Positions 8,438 to 17,687 are shown, counted from the stretch's first letter. The stretch is DNA of 64,000 nt from Sedimentibacter sp. MB35-C1 (GCF_030913635.1 NZ_CP133188.1:558001-622000); one strand, 5' to 3'. Made by a program: numbers and translations. The notes: generated from the sequence alone by a model not told the origin.

Positions 8438-10371
8438 TTTACTCCTCCGTCATTGTGTATTTTTTCACCTTCCATGTTTAAAAGTTCCTCTTCATAAAGG
8501 TTTAAAATTTTAATATTATTAACAGGCGGCTCAGGCTGTTCATCAGACAATGATTTATATAGTCTTTCTACTTGATCAATATCAAGGTTAAAATTATCCA
8601 TGCTGTATCTCTCCATAATTTTCTCCCTTTCACCTTCTGCCTGCTGTTCATGGCAAAATCTCTTTGCATCACGATAGTCAAAATAATTATCATCACTGCT
8701 GTCATAAAGAAACTTGTACCTGGGATGTTGTTCAAGAGTATATTTTTTAGAATAAAAAGGAAATATTCCCCTTATCATAAGAATACAATCGCTGTCAGGC
8801 ATCCTTCCTATTTCATCCGGTGTCATTAATTCACGGCCATGAATCCCGTAATTATATGACGAACTTCCCTGCCTTCCTTTATTGCGGTTTATATTCCTTG
8901 TGTCAATTGTCTCTTTTCCAAGCTGCTTGCTTACATATTCCAAAGTGCTTTGCTCTTTACTTCCCAGGAACAAAAAGGAATCGCAGTTTCCCACAATAGT
9001 TTTCCAGCTATCCTTATACATAGTTTCAAGCTGTGCCATGTTCTGGAGTATAATTGAACAGCTTATTTCCCTGCTTCTCATTGTGGCAATAAGCTTGTCA
9101 AACTCAGGTATATAACCTATATTTGCAAATTCATCAAGTATACATCTTACATGGTTCTTCAGCCTGCCCTTGTTTTTAAAATCCGCCGTATAATATAGGC
9201 TGTCAAACAGCTGTGAATACATCATTGCCGCCAGGAAATTAAATGTGGTATCCGAATCGGATATAACAACAAACAAAGCTGTTTTCTCATCACCTATCTC
9301 ATCAAGCTGCAGCTCATCTTTTGATGTAAGATTTGCAACAGCATCAATGTTAAATGGTGACAATCTTACACCTACTGATATAAGTATTGACTTGGCTGTT
9401 TTTCCTGCACCCTGTTTAAATATTGTATATTGGCGTATTGCAATATGATTTGGATTTCTCTCCTTAAGTTCGTTAAAAAGAATATCCAAATCACTTATGT
9501 ATGCTTCATCATCCTCCTTTACATCTGCACATCTGAGCATCCACATTACAGTGCTGAAATTCTGTTCGGAATATCTCACCTCATACCATATGAAAAAGAA
9601 AATAGCTTGTAGCAGTGCAATTTCAGATTTTTCCCAGAAAGGATCTGTTCCTCCCGTATAACCCTTGGGATTAGTGTTTTTTATAAGAGTATTTACAACC
9701 TTCATTACATCGCTTTCTTTTCTTATATAAGGAAACGGATTATAGCAGCTGCTATAATCCATCTCTATAAGGTTAAACACTTTTAACTTGTATCCTGCTT
9801 CTATAAGCGATCTGCCTGTATCTCTGAGAAGTTCTCCCTTTGGATCTGTTATTACAAAGCTTGTATTGGCCTGTAATAAATTCGGCTTTGCAAATCCTCT
9901 TGTTTTTCCTGTACCTGCGCCGCCTGTTATCAAAACATTCAGATTCTTTCTCGTCATTCTAGTGTCTATACTAAGCATTTCAGTCTGAGTAAGAATAATA
10001 TTTTTACTTTCACGCTTATCCTTGAGCTTTTCTATTTCATTTTTTTCCGCCCACCTTGCAGTACCATGCTCTTTGCCAAACATATACTTTTTATGCAAAT
10101 CCAATAGAATCAACGCTACAACAGCCCAATAAAAAACAGATGAAAACATCCAAAGCTTCATCTGTTCATATCCCGGAATAAAAATGGCAGCTGATTTTAT
10201 GTGTTGGGCTACATCCTTATCCAGATTGTTAATATTATCAATCAGGTTGTCGTAACCGCTTAAAACCGCTCCAATGTGAATAACGTAATAACTAAACAAA
10301 ATATACAATACAGTAAACAAAATAACATTCTGCCGTATCTTTCTCTTCCTTTTTTCCTGCTCCGTAAGCAA
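8434..10371 (-). CDS. virD4: VirD4/TraG type IV coupling protein
   Basis: A 645-residue DNA-translocating ATPase that connects the relaxosome to the secretion channel. Two membrane segments at the N-terminus (about 14-31 and 72-90) are followed by Walker A (ITGGAGTGKTRG near residue 147) and Walker B (CILDEFANIG near 410). The motif RSREISCSIILQNMAQLE after Walker B is typical of VirD4/TraG. It is adjacent to the PcfB-like gene, and in plasmid pCF10 PcfB serves as an adaptor between relaxase and coupling protein, so the order supports the same job here. Confidence 0.92.
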   Translation of the reverse strand: MLTEQEKRKRKIRQNVILFTVLYILFSYYVIHIGAVLSGYDNLIDNINNLDKDVAQHIKSAAIFIPGYEQMKLWMFSSVFYWAVVALILLDLHKKYMFGKEHGTARWAEKNEIEKLKDKRESKNIILTQTEMLSIDTRMTRKNLNVLITGGAGTGKTRGFAKPNLLQANTSFVITDPKGELLRDTGRSLIEAGYKLKVFNLIEMDYSSCYNPFPYIRKESDVMKVVNTLIKNTNPKGYTGGTDPFWEKSEIALLQAIFFFIWYEVRYSEQNFSTVMWMLRCADVKEDDEAYISDLDILFNELKERNPNHIAIRQYTIFKQGAGKTAKSILISVGVRLSPFNIDAVANLTSKDELQLDEIGDEKTALFVVISDSDTTFNFLAAMMYSQLFDSLYYTADFKNKGRLKNHVRCILDEFANIGYIPEFDKLIATMRSREISCSIILQNMAQLETMYKDSWKTIVGNCDSFLFLGSKEQSTLEYVSKQLGKETIDTRNINRNKGRQGSSSYNYGIHGRELMTPDEIGRMPDSDCILMIRGIFPFYSKKYTLEQHPRYKFLYDSSDDNYFDYRDAKRFCHEQQAEGEREKIMERYSMDNFNLDIDQVERLYKSLSDEQPEPPVNNIKILNLYEEELLNMEGEKIHNDGGVK

Positions 10372-11193
10372 TTACCTTTCTCTCCTTTCTTTAAGCTTGC
10401 TTTTTTGCTTTTTTTGCTGCTTCGGCATATTTTTTCTGACCTCCTTTATTTGCTGTTCCAGCTGCTCCACCGTTTTTTTCCCATCATCCTTGCTGTAAGA
10501 TTTCTTAAGCTTTTCTATTTCCTCTTCATCCTTAGCAAGGTCCGGATTCTTAAACTTTCCAGCACTGGCAATCAGCTCAGTTTTAACATTATCCCTGCCT
10601 TTTACCGTCTTAGCCTTACCGTCTAAGGTTATCTCTGCTTCAATAGTCTTTTCTTTTAAATCTTCCGTTATTTTTATATTATTATTGGGATTGCTTTTAT
10701 CAACAACATATACCTTGTCTATTCCTTTAGCATCAACCTGAATGTAATTATCAGGGTTATCTTTATCAACAATGTAGGTTCTGTCAGCCCCTACCTTGTA
10801 CTCATTAATTAGCTTGTCGACATCATTGATTTCTTTTGCCTTACCCTGCTTTATAATATCAAGAAGTTTATTAACAAGCTGAGCTTCCCTCTCAAGATAT
10901 GCTATTGTATGCATATCCTCTCCTTTTTGGAAAAAAGCAAATGTAATACCTGAGCCCTTTGCCATGGAAGCAAAAGCTTCAGCGTCCTTTGCATTTAAAT
11001 CCATGGTTATTATGCTTTCTCCGCTTTCAAGCATCCTTTTCATATTTATTTCGCCGGGATTAAGATTTTTCTTTTTGCTGAGATAATTAGACAATAAAAA
11101 CTTAAGAAGCTCTACACCGCCTTTAAGACCTTCCTTTCCCACTTCTGCACTGAATGCCATTAAAATACTGGCTGTATCTCCTCCTGTATTCAT
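10372..11193 (-). CDS. PcfB-like (DUF3801) relaxosome adaptor
   Basis: A 273-residue protein. The N-terminal part (about 1-120), with GLKGGVELLKFLLSNYL and the later ITFAFFQKGEDMHTIAYLERE, fits the DUF3801/PcfB family. Residues around 125-175 contain an imperfect internal repeat (YIVDKDNPDNYIQVD and YVVDKSNPNNNIKIT). The C-terminal 60 residues are a lysine-rich coiled coil. In enterococcal pCF10 PcfB helps dock the relaxase on the coupling protein. Its start overlaps the preceding stop as TAATG with an AAGGAGGA site upstream, so translation is coupled to the gene at 11193-12248. Confidence 0.72.
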   Translation of the reverse strand: MNTGGDTASILMAFSAEVGKEGLKGGVELLKFLLSNYLSKKKNLNPGEINMKRMLESGESIITMDLNAKDAEAFASMAKGSGITFAFFQKGEDMHTIAYLEREAQLVNKLLDIIKQGKAKEINDVDKLINEYKVGADRTYIVDKDNPDNYIQVDAKGIDKVYVVDKSNPNNNIKITEDLKEKTIEAEITLDGKAKTVKGRDNVKTELIASAGKFKNPDLAKDEEEIEKLKKSYSKDDGKKTVEQLEQQIKEVRKNMPKQQKKQKSKLKERRER

Positions 11194-12248
11194 TATCTTG
11201 CTTCCTCCTTATCGCCCTTTAATTTATTTTGAGTTTTTTCATTTTTGTTAGCCGGAGTTTCATTATTTCTATGATTTTTAATCGTCTCTTCAAGCTGACT
11301 TCGTGTCTTCTTTTCCGGAGCACCAATTTCTATGTCTGATTGCTTGTCCGCAAATACGGTATATATATTGTCTTTCTTGAAAGCAATATAATCATATTTA
11401 TCCTTATTCTTACCCTGAAACTGTTTAAGCTGCTCTTCGGTTATATTTTCATATTTACGAGAATTGTCCTTAATATTATTCCAGTCAACATTACCTTCCA
11501 CTTCCTGTAAAACCTTAATATCATTTTTACTCAACAAACTTTTAACCTGCTCTACATCTCCCGGCTTCATAATAAGGTTAATGCCTGCCTTGTCTTCTCT
11601 GGTTTCAGCAGCAGTTTTTGTAAACATTATTATATTTTCTTTTTCCAGATCAGCCTTAATTGAGTTGTAGTCTGTTTCGGATATTCTGATATATACATTT
11701 GCCCTGTCTTCAGTTTCTTTAATATCATCTTTTGGTATAGCCTTATTGGTAGAAGATTTAGTTTCAGTCTTTTCCTCACGGGAAGCTTTTGTTTTTTCCA
11801 TCTTTATTTTATAGTCTTCCTGAAGCTTATTAAGCTCTTCTTCCGAATGAACAACAACTACATTCTTGAAGCCCTTAACCGCTTCCTTAATCTTTTCTAT
11901 CTGATCATCCTTGTCCATATATTTATCACCGGCTTTGGGATCATTTACATATTCCATGCTGATACCGCTGATTTTTACTGTCAAAACCATACTAATTATT
12001 TCTTTTTCAGAAATCTCCTGAATTATCCTGTTTATTTCGTCCTTTGCTTTCGATTTTGTATTCCCTGATTTGGTTTTTCTTTTTTTCTTTGGTTTGGAAT
12101 TATCAATTTCCTTAGCCTTTTCATCAAGCTTAATTTTAACAAAATCTCCATTGCCATTATCAAACAGCCCAAATATTTGACTGTAAACGGCAGCTTCCGC
12201 TTCATCAATATTTTTTAACATTTTATCTTCAGCATTTTTTTCACTCAT
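11193..12248 (-). CDS. Uncharacterised charged protein of the transfer operon
   Basis: A 351-residue, highly charged and lysine/glutamate-rich protein with no membrane segment or signal peptide. I do not recognise the family. A basic stretch near residues 54-68 (KPKKKRKTKSGNTKSK) could bind DNA. The middle (about 205-240, ending GINLIMKPGDVEQVKSLLSK) recalls the small alpha/beta modules found in DUF3801-type proteins, so it may be an accessory of relaxase or PcfB. It sits 4 nt after the relaxase gene and overlaps the PcfB-like gene by 1 nt, so a role in DNA processing for transfer is a reasonable inference. Confidence 0.6.
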   Translation of the reverse strand: MSEKNAEDKMLKNIDEAEAAVYSQIFGLFDNGNGDFVKIKLDEKAKEIDNSKPKKKRKTKSGNTKSKAKDEINRIIQEISEKEIISMVLTVKISGISMEYVNDPKAGDKYMDKDDQIEKIKEAVKGFKNVVVVHSEEELNKLQEDYKIKMEKTKASREEKTETKSSTNKAIPKDDIKETEDRANVYIRISETDYNSIKADLEKENIIMFTKTAAETREDKAGINLIMKPGDVEQVKSLLSKNDIKVLQEVEGNVDWNNIKDNSRKYENITEEQLKQFQGKNKDKYDYIAFKKDNIYTVFADKQSDIEIGAPEKKTRSQLEETIKNHRNNETPANKNEKTQNKLKGDKEEAR

Positions 12249-12252
12249 AATT

Positions 12253-13740
12253 TTATCTCTCCTTTTCTGATTTGCTATCCGAATCTTTTTCTAAGCTAAC
12301 TTCCCTACATGTTTGTTTTCTGTTTTCATGATCCAAGTAACTGTTTAGCTTGTTTATGCCATATAGTTCCTGATATATATTTTCCTTTTCCTCCTGTACC
12401 GCCTCCATTCTAATAATTATATTTTCATGTTTTGCTTTAAAGGATTTAAATTCTGATTTTTTTAGGCCAAATTTCAGTAGTCTTTCCTTACAACTTTCAT
12501 ACTTGCTGATCTCATATTCATGTTTTTTTCTGTATGCTGATTTTAAAATAGAATTATTATATTCATGATAATATTTTTCATATTTCTGATATAATTCTAT
12601 TTCCGTCATGACCGCAGCGGATTTAACATGCAAGTCATTCAACTTTGACAAAATTAAATCTTCAGCTGAAATTCTGTCTTCTAATTCTTGTATTGTATTT
12701 TTTACATCACCCCTTGTTTTTATATTGTATTTATCTAAAAGATTTAAGCTTGATGTCAAATCTCTGATACCTGCAATAATTTTTTTCTGTGCATATGTGT
12801 ACTTGACAGAGCTGATATTTTTTTCGTAATTATTTTGGTTATTTCTAAAAATAGATTTGAATAACAAAATAATAAGTCTGACATTCGTATTAACGTACTC
12901 AGACTTATAAATAAGTTTCCCAACATGATACTCAAAAGCTCTCTGACTGATTTTATATCTTCTGAAGCTTTTTGTATTTAGGTGGCTAATATTAAATTCC
13001 TTATACTTTATTCTTTCTTTGATAACTTCTTCTGAATAATCTTCTCCCAGAGTTTTTCCTCTAACGGCTTTCTTCATTCCTGATTTTTTGAAGGTCATAT
13101 ATTTTACATTGCTTCCGTGCTTAATATAGTAGCCTTCCGATTTCATTTTTTGAATAAATTCTTCAAAGCTCCCTGAAGAAGAAATAATAAAATCTATATC
13201 TTCACGTACAATATCTTTCCATGAAGTATTATTTTTACTTTCAAGCCATTCCTTATATGAACGATATTTAACTTTTCCTTTTCTTTCAATAATGCTGAGA
13301 CCATGTTCCAGACAAACAAGATCGGAATATCTCCTTATGTCTTCTCTTTCATTTACACAGCTGTTATATTTTTTACCGTTAAGTCCAACCGAATTAATTA
13401 CAATATGGTTATGAATATGATCCCTGTCGGTATGTGTGCTAAGTATGTACTGAAAATTATCGTCAAGAAATTTTGCAGTCCATTCCTTTCCTATTTGGTG
13501 AGCTTCCTCTTCTGATACTTCTCCTTTTTTAAAACTCTGAATGAAATGGAACCCTTGTATTCCATCCTCTTTTTCATGAATTTTTTTAAGAGTCCTCATT
13601 TCCTTTATTGCAACTTTTTCATTCTGACTGCACTTATTTGAACTGATTAAAATTTTTTCATTTGTTTTATCTGGATTCACTATGTACTTCAAAGCTTTAT
13701 ACAATGTTGCTTTGATCGTCAGCCTTTTTACATATGCCAT
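12253..13740 (-). CDS. MOBP-type relaxase
   Basis: A 495-residue relaxase that nicks oriT and leads DNA into the recipient. The start at 13740 (MAYVKRLTIKATLYKALKYI) is chosen over an ATG at 13770 because GTGGAG lies just upstream of it and it immediately follows the mobC stop. The metal-binding HUH motif is THTDRDHIHNHIVIN near residue 102; the tyrosine-containing N-terminal motif (LYKALKYIVNP) supplies the candidate nucleophile. Residues 320-470 are predicted coiled coil. The domain matches the Relaxase/VirD2 nuclease group (pfam03432, MOBP). It is cotranscribed with mobC and lies beside the oriT-like region. Confidence 0.9.
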   Translation of the reverse strand: MAYVKRLTIKATLYKALKYIVNPDKTNEKILISSNKCSQNEKVAIKEMRTLKKIHEKEDGIQGFHFIQSFKKGEVSEEEAHQIGKEWTAKFLDDNFQYILSTHTDRDHIHNHIVINSVGLNGKKYNSCVNEREDIRRYSDLVCLEHGLSIIERKGKVKYRSYKEWLESKNNTSWKDIVREDIDFIISSSGSFEEFIQKMKSEGYYIKHGSNVKYMTFKKSGMKKAVRGKTLGEDYSEEVIKERIKYKEFNISHLNTKSFRRYKISQRAFEYHVGKLIYKSEYVNTNVRLIILLFKSIFRNNQNNYEKNISSVKYTYAQKKIIAGIRDLTSSLNLLDKYNIKTRGDVKNTIQELEDRISAEDLILSKLNDLHVKSAAVMTEIELYQKYEKYYHEYNNSILKSAYRKKHEYEISKYESCKERLLKFGLKKSEFKSFKAKHENIIIRMEAVQEEKENIYQELYGINKLNSYLDHENRKQTCREVSLEKDSDSKSEKER

Positions 13741-13744
13741 ACTC

Positions 13745-14086
13745 TTATTCTCCACTTTCAAGAACATCACTATATATATTCATTAACACATTATTTATAT
13801 TTTCAAGGGATGAATAAAGATAGCTTATTTCAGCTTCGCTTATTCTTCCTCCCTGATTCAATTTTTTTGCAATTTGATTTATGTTGTTACCGATTCTGCT
13901 AATTTGCGCAGACAACTCAAATACGCTTGCGAAGTCATAAATAATAATTTCTTTTTTTATTGCAGCATTTATAAAATATCTGTTTATGTTCATATGTGAT
14001 GCTTTCACTTTTTCCATTATTATTTTATGTTCGTCATCTGTAGTTCTAATAAAAAACACATTCTTTCTTTTTCTGTTTTCTGCCAA
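13745..14086 (-). CDS. mobC: MobC-like relaxosome accessory protein
   Basis: A 113-residue protein with the signature IGNNINQIAKKLNQGG near residue 65, the conserved box of MobC proteins, preceded by a ribbon-helix-helix-like N-terminus (RKRKNVFFIRTTDDEH). MobC proteins bind next to nic and help the relaxase open the DNA. The gene is the first of the mobilization operon, directly beside the oriT-like inverted repeats, and its end touches the relaxase start. Confidence 0.87.
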   Translation of the reverse strand: MAENRKRKNVFFIRTTDDEHKIIMEKVKASHMNINRYFINAAIKKEIIIYDFASVFELSAQISRIGNNINQIAKKLNQGGRISEAEISYLYSSLENINNVLMNIYSDVLESGE

Positions 14087-14100
14087 TTTATCACCACCAG

Positions 14101-14213
14101 TTTAATTCAATTTTAATTTCTGCTTCCGCAGGGGTATTAGGGGTATCCCCTAAAAAATCGGAAATGGATAGCCATTTCCACTGCTTGCTATTCTTAAAAC
14201 TACGTTTTAAGAA
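14101..14213. other. Candidate origin of transfer (oriT)
   Basis: The gap upstream of mobC holds three successive inverted repeats: TTAGGGG-TAT-CCCCTAA at 14137-14153, GAAATGG-atag-CCATTTC at 14161-14178, and TTCTTAAAAC-tac-GTTTTAAGAA at 14191-14213, plus a direct repeat of GGGGTAT. Dense inverted repeats beside a MobC/relaxase pair are characteristic of oriT. I could not assign the nic position, and the promoter of mobC must lie in the same region, so some repeats may be operators. Confidence 0.6.
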
Positions 14214-14278
14214 TTGATGCTTTCTGAAAGAAAAAAAGAAAGACGTCCTCGCCTTTCAGTTCCTAATTTCATATTAAT

Positions 14279-14806
14279 TTACCTTTCATATCCCCGGTTT
14301 TTATTTCTAATTTTTCTTAGCTGTTCCTTCAGCTCAATGTTTTCCTCTCTTAACTCTTCATTTAGTTCCTTAATCTGCTCATTGCTCTTCTCAAGCCTAT
14401 CTATAATTAGTGACTGTCTTTGCCAGTCATCAATGAATAACTGTAATTTGCTTACATTTTCATTTAATTCTCTTTGCTTGTCCGTCATTTTTTCAAAAGC
14501 CTGATTTTTCTCCGATTTGTCCTGATTAAGAATACTAATAATGTCAGCCTGCTTTTCTTTAATATTGTTCTGAATTATTTTCAACTCAACATGTTCTTTT
14601 GATAAACTTCCGTGTTCCCTTGATAAATTTTCATGCTCCTTTGATAGCTCCAAATTTTCTTTAGACAGATTTTCTTTAGAGCGGTCTGTCTTATCATCAT
14701 GCTTTTCCAGTAATTTTAAAATTTTACTGCCTGTTAACAATTCTACTAATAATACGCCAACTATGGCTGCCCCTCCAGTTACTAAAGCACTTATAATTTG
14801 TTCCAT
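14279..14806 (-). CDS. Membrane-anchored coiled-coil protein of unknown function
   Basis: A 175-residue protein. The ATG at 14806 is preferred because GGAGG lies 8 nt upstream; a longer frame would begin with TTG inside that site. Residues 5-25 form one membrane anchor (IISALVTGGAAIVGVLLVELL). The remainder is a long coiled coil that begins with seven-residue repeats of the type LSKEHENLSREHGSLSKEH. It is transcribed away from the oriT-like region and sits between mobilization and pilus-processing genes. Coiled-coil membrane proteins of this kind occur near mobilization genes, but I know of no function. It may act as a spacer or a partner of relaxosome or pilus proteins (inference). Confidence 0.6.
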   Translation of the reverse strand: MEQIISALVTGGAAIVGVLLVELLTGSKILKLLEKHDDKTDRSKENLSKENLELSKEHENLSREHGSLSKEHVELKIIQNNIKEKQADIISILNQDKSEKNQAFEKMTDKQRELNENVSKLQLFIDDWQRQSLIIDRLEKSNEQIKELNEELREENIELKEQLRKIRNKNRGYER

Positions 14807-14896
14807 GATAAATTCCTCCAAAAGTTTTCATCTCCTTCTATTATAATTTTAAATTTCAAAAACTTCAATTTGTTCGTTATGCTTCCCGGAGAAAAA

Positions 14897-15154
14897 TTAA
14901 ATACTTATTTTTCTTTCAGAAAGCATTATTTTACATGCTTTAATCTCGATCAGCTTTCGATTTAATAAATAATCAATTTTTGATATGCAAATCTTATTAT
15001 CACAAACATCCTTATCGATAATTTGAAATAAAAATATAAAATCAGTTTGAAAAACAAGCTTACATATATATGACCTGCATCTTATCGAGTCTTTTACTAT
15101 GTACTTGACTCCTTCATCCAAATGAAATTCCTTTATATCTTCTACGTAAAACAT
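14897..15154 (-). CDS. Small uncharacterised protein
   Basis: An 85-residue soluble protein preceded by AGAGGAG 8 nt before its ATG. It is rich in isoleucine and lysine with five cysteines (Cys27, 31, 51, 56, 74 approximately). It begins 13 nt after the prepilin peptidase gene and is likely in the same transcript. I do not recognise any family; the composition suggests a small alpha/beta domain. Confidence 0.5.
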   Translation of the reverse strand: MFYVEDIKEFHLDEGVKYIVKDSIRCRSYICKLVFQTDFIFLFQIIDKDVCDNKICISKIDYLLNRKLIEIKACKIMLSERKISI

Positions 15155-15166
15155 ATTTTTCTCCTC

Positions 15167-15592
15167 TTAGGATATATAAAGATTTTTAACTATAACAAAT
15201 AAAACTCCGGCACATATATACGGTCCCAAAGCTATATTTTTATTTTTTCTTTTCAGTCCAGCCATTATAGAAATAATAGCTGCCAGTGTAAATGTTACAG
15301 CTACTACTTCTATAATTTTCAGACCAAATATAAGGCCCAATCCCGTAAAAAGTTTTATATCACCTCCTCCGATGCCACCATTAGTAATGATGGCAAGAAA
15401 TAAAAAAACTGCAAAAGTAATTGCTGCTGAAGCAATGTATATTTTGCAGTTTTTAAAATTTAGTATTAAATTAAAAATTCCCAACAATCCAACAATTAAG
15501 TTCAATCTGTCAGGAATTATTTTTTGTTTTACATCTATTATTGATATCTTTATAAGCAACATAACTGCTACTATATAAATAATATTACGCAA
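15167..15592 (-). CDS. tadV: Type IV prepilin peptidase (TadV/CpaA-like, A24 family)
   Basis: A 141-residue polytopic membrane aspartyl protease that cleaves prepilin leaders on the cytoplasmic side. Two catalytic aspartates are recognisable: the one in SIIDVKQKIIPDRLN near residue 20 and the one in GGIGGGDIKL near residue 77 (GxGD motif). The short length, without the N-methylation domain, is that of TadV/CpaA enzymes rather than PilD. It should process the pilins at 28288-28677 and the pseudopilin-like proteins at 27283-28238, although it is 12 kb away from them in the same orientation. Confidence 0.87.
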   Translation of the reverse strand: MRNIIYIVAVMLLIKISIIDVKQKIIPDRLNLIVGLLGIFNLILNFKNCKIYIASAAITFAVFLFLAIITNGGIGGGDIKLFTGLGLIFGLKIIEVVAVTFTLAAIISIMAGLKRKNKNIALGPYICAGVLFVIVKNLYIS

Positions 15593-15640
15593 ATATCATT
15601 CTCCTTTACATATTCCAGTAATTTGAATTTCATTAATATC

Positions 15641-16399
15641 CTATGTTATAGTGCCCTCTTTAATGTGATAGGCAATCTTTTTTGAATTGCAAAAATCAAT
15701 TACTATCTTTGACTGTTCGTTATAAAATTTCTTATGATCTTTGTACGAAGATATTTCTTTATTATAGTTGGTTCTTCCAAAAATAATCTTATCAGTAAAT
15801 GATATAGATTCTAATATATCTGTTAAATCCTGTTTAATCAAATTTGGCGTAGGATATGGTTCTATACTTACCCATGTTTTGCATCCTTTATTATGCAAAT
15901 ATTTTAAAGATTCCAATCTTTCTGCATATGACGATGCTCCTGGTTCAGTAATTTTACGGTATTCTTCATTTAATGAAATAAAAGTAATTCCATACTCATT
16001 TTCTTTAGAATATTCAGATAATTCTTTTGGTAAAATTCCTTTTGTTAATGCTGTGCATTTTATTCCATTAGCATTTAAAAGTCTAATTGCGGCAAGACTC
16101 ATTTCTTTAATTTCATCATACCCCATCATAAATGGATCTGTAGTAAAACAAAGTTGGACAGATTTTATCTTACTCTTTAGCTTTGGAATTTCTTTTCTTA
16201 AAAGTTCCAATGTGTTGTCTACAAGATAAGGTTCTAACCATGCATCATAGCTTTTAACCTTTCCAAATCGTTTGGCCATAAGAAAAGCGTAACAAGGATA
16301 TTTGCATCCATGCGAACACCCTAATACATGGTTCATCGTATAATCTCCATACTCCACTCCTGTTTTATAAAGCATAGATTTTCTTGTTATAGTTTTCAT
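15641..16399 (-). CDS. Radical SAM protein with three-cysteine motif (SPL-like), partner of TcmP
   Basis: A 252-residue radical SAM-like enzyme. Cysteines 28, 32 and 36 (GCSHGCKYPCYAF) form CX3CX3C, one residue longer in the last spacing than the canonical CX3CX2C. The following barrel motifs (SVQLCFTTDPFM, CTALTKGIL, ITFISLNEEYRKITEPGASS, TWVSIEPYPTP) resemble spore photoproduct lyase-like proteins. It is 6 nt from the TcmP-family gene upstream, and proteins with this three-Cys motif regularly occur beside TcmP in mobile elements. The substrate is unknown; a role in nucleic acid modification or element defence is inference. Confidence 0.8.
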   Translation of the reverse strand: MKTITRKSMLYKTGVEYGDYTMNHVLGCSHGCKYPCYAFLMAKRFGKVKSYDAWLEPYLVDNTLELLRKEIPKLKSKIKSVQLCFTTDPFMMGYDEIKEMSLAAIRLLNANGIKCTALTKGILPKELSEYSKENEYGITFISLNEEYRKITEPGASSYAERLESLKYLHNKGCKTWVSIEPYPTPNLIKQDLTDILESISFTDKIIFGRTNYNKEISSYKDHKKFYNEQSKIVIDFCNSKKIAYHIKEGTIT

Positions 16400-16405
16400 A
16401 TATTT

Positions 16406-17512
16406 TTACTCCTTTACAAAATCATAACTATCATCTTTATAGTTTGACTTGCGAGAAACATTTCCACATTTCTTTATTTTTCCTTCTTTTACTAACGGCT
16501 TAACTACCGATTTTAAAAACTGTGATTCCTTCATCATTGTTTTTTCGGCCAAAAATACTAATATTGCACTATACGGAACCGTCATCCCTTTGTACTCACT
16601 TAACAACATTGACTTTGCTTCATTTGCATGTGTTTCTAATAGAAAATTTTTATCATCCTCTTCTGTAAATATGGACAATTGGCTTTCGTCTTTTTTGAAA
16701 TTGCGATGATTAAATCTACCGTTAAAAACATCCCATAACGAGGATTTTAACACATCTAATCCTTTGTAGCTTGGCGTTGCAAAAATTATTTGATATATTT
16801 CTGTATTGGTTGAGGTTTTAAATTTATATGAAAAGACATGTTGAATCTTTCCTGTCCTAAAACTTTTCTCAATAAATTTTATCAATTCATCCTTATTCTT
16901 AATATCTACATTACCTATACATTTTCTTATCCTAGCATCTATTCCATTCCTTACATAATCACTGCTAAAGAAATTAAAAATTAATTCGCAATAATATGAA
17001 TTAAGAAAATTTTTCATATTATCAATTACAACGGTTCCAAAATCGTAAGGATCAACAAACAATACAGTTGAAGCATTATATTTTAAATATTTATTGAACT
17101 CATCATATTTCTTAAGATAAACATTAACATCATCATTTGAAATGAAAATGTTTAGGTTATGAATATTGTCTTTATTCAAATAATTTAACAATTGTACAAT
17201 TATATTAATTCTATCATAATTTTTGTCATTTAAAAAAATATTATATTTTTTATTTGGATGAAGTTTTGCACTTTCAATAAATAATAAAAACACCTCTATG
17301 GGAGTTCCCAAATCTCCATCTTCATAAACACCAGCATTGCACATACAATCTATAAAATTTATATTTTTAATATTTTTTCTTTCAGAGCTAATAATCAGCC
17401 ACAATCTTATATATTCAACAACATATTTAATTTTATATTCTGTTTGTTGCTTCTTATTATCTAGAATTTTTTTGTCTATATTAAAACTGTCGATAAAATT
17501 AATACAATTCAT
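16406..17512 (-). CDS. tcmP: Three-Cys-motif partner protein TcmP
   Basis: A 368-residue protein of the TcmP family. The opening HYxEW-like box is represented by TEYKIKYVVEYIRLWL, followed by NINFIDCMCNAGVYEDGDLGTPIEV, the family's methyltransferase-like glycine region, and later TVLFVDPYDFGTV. The C-terminal 100 residues look like a winged-helix module (MTVPYSAILVFLAEKTMM). ATG at 17512 is used because a G-rich site (GTGGGGG) lies just upstream. It pairs with the radical SAM gene. The biochemical function of TcmP is not established; a DNA-modification or defence role is inferred from its habit of riding on mobile elements. Confidence 0.78.
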   Translation of the reverse strand: MNCINFIDSFNIDKKILDNKKQQTEYKIKYVVEYIRLWLIISSERKNIKNINFIDCMCNAGVYEDGDLGTPIEVFLLFIESAKLHPNKKYNIFLNDKNYDRINIIVQLLNYLNKDNIHNLNIFISNDDVNVYLKKYDEFNKYLKYNASTVLFVDPYDFGTVVIDNMKNFLNSYYCELIFNFFSSDYVRNGIDARIRKCIGNVDIKNKDELIKFIEKSFRTGKIQHVFSYKFKTSTNTEIYQIIFATPSYKGLDVLKSSLWDVFNGRFNHRNFKKDESQLSIFTEEDDKNFLLETHANEAKSMLLSEYKGMTVPYSAILVFLAEKTMMKESQFLKSVVKPLVKEGKIKKCGNVSRKSNYKDDSYDFVKE

Positions 17513-17687
17513 AATAACCCCCACTTATAAATTCTTTGGCACAAAAGGTATATCTTTATAATTCTTCCAAAGATTACCGATTGCTACTTAAATTGTATCA
17601 ATTATACGCGCTTTTGTATAGTGCCTTAATTAATTTTTATTGCATTTCTATTGATAATTCTAAAGTAGGTTTTACTTACCAAACAAT

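Noticed and set aside
14137-14213. Inverted repeats read as a CRISPR array
   Set aside because: The three repeats differ in sequence and there are no regularly spaced identical repeats; no cas genes are present anywhere in the window.
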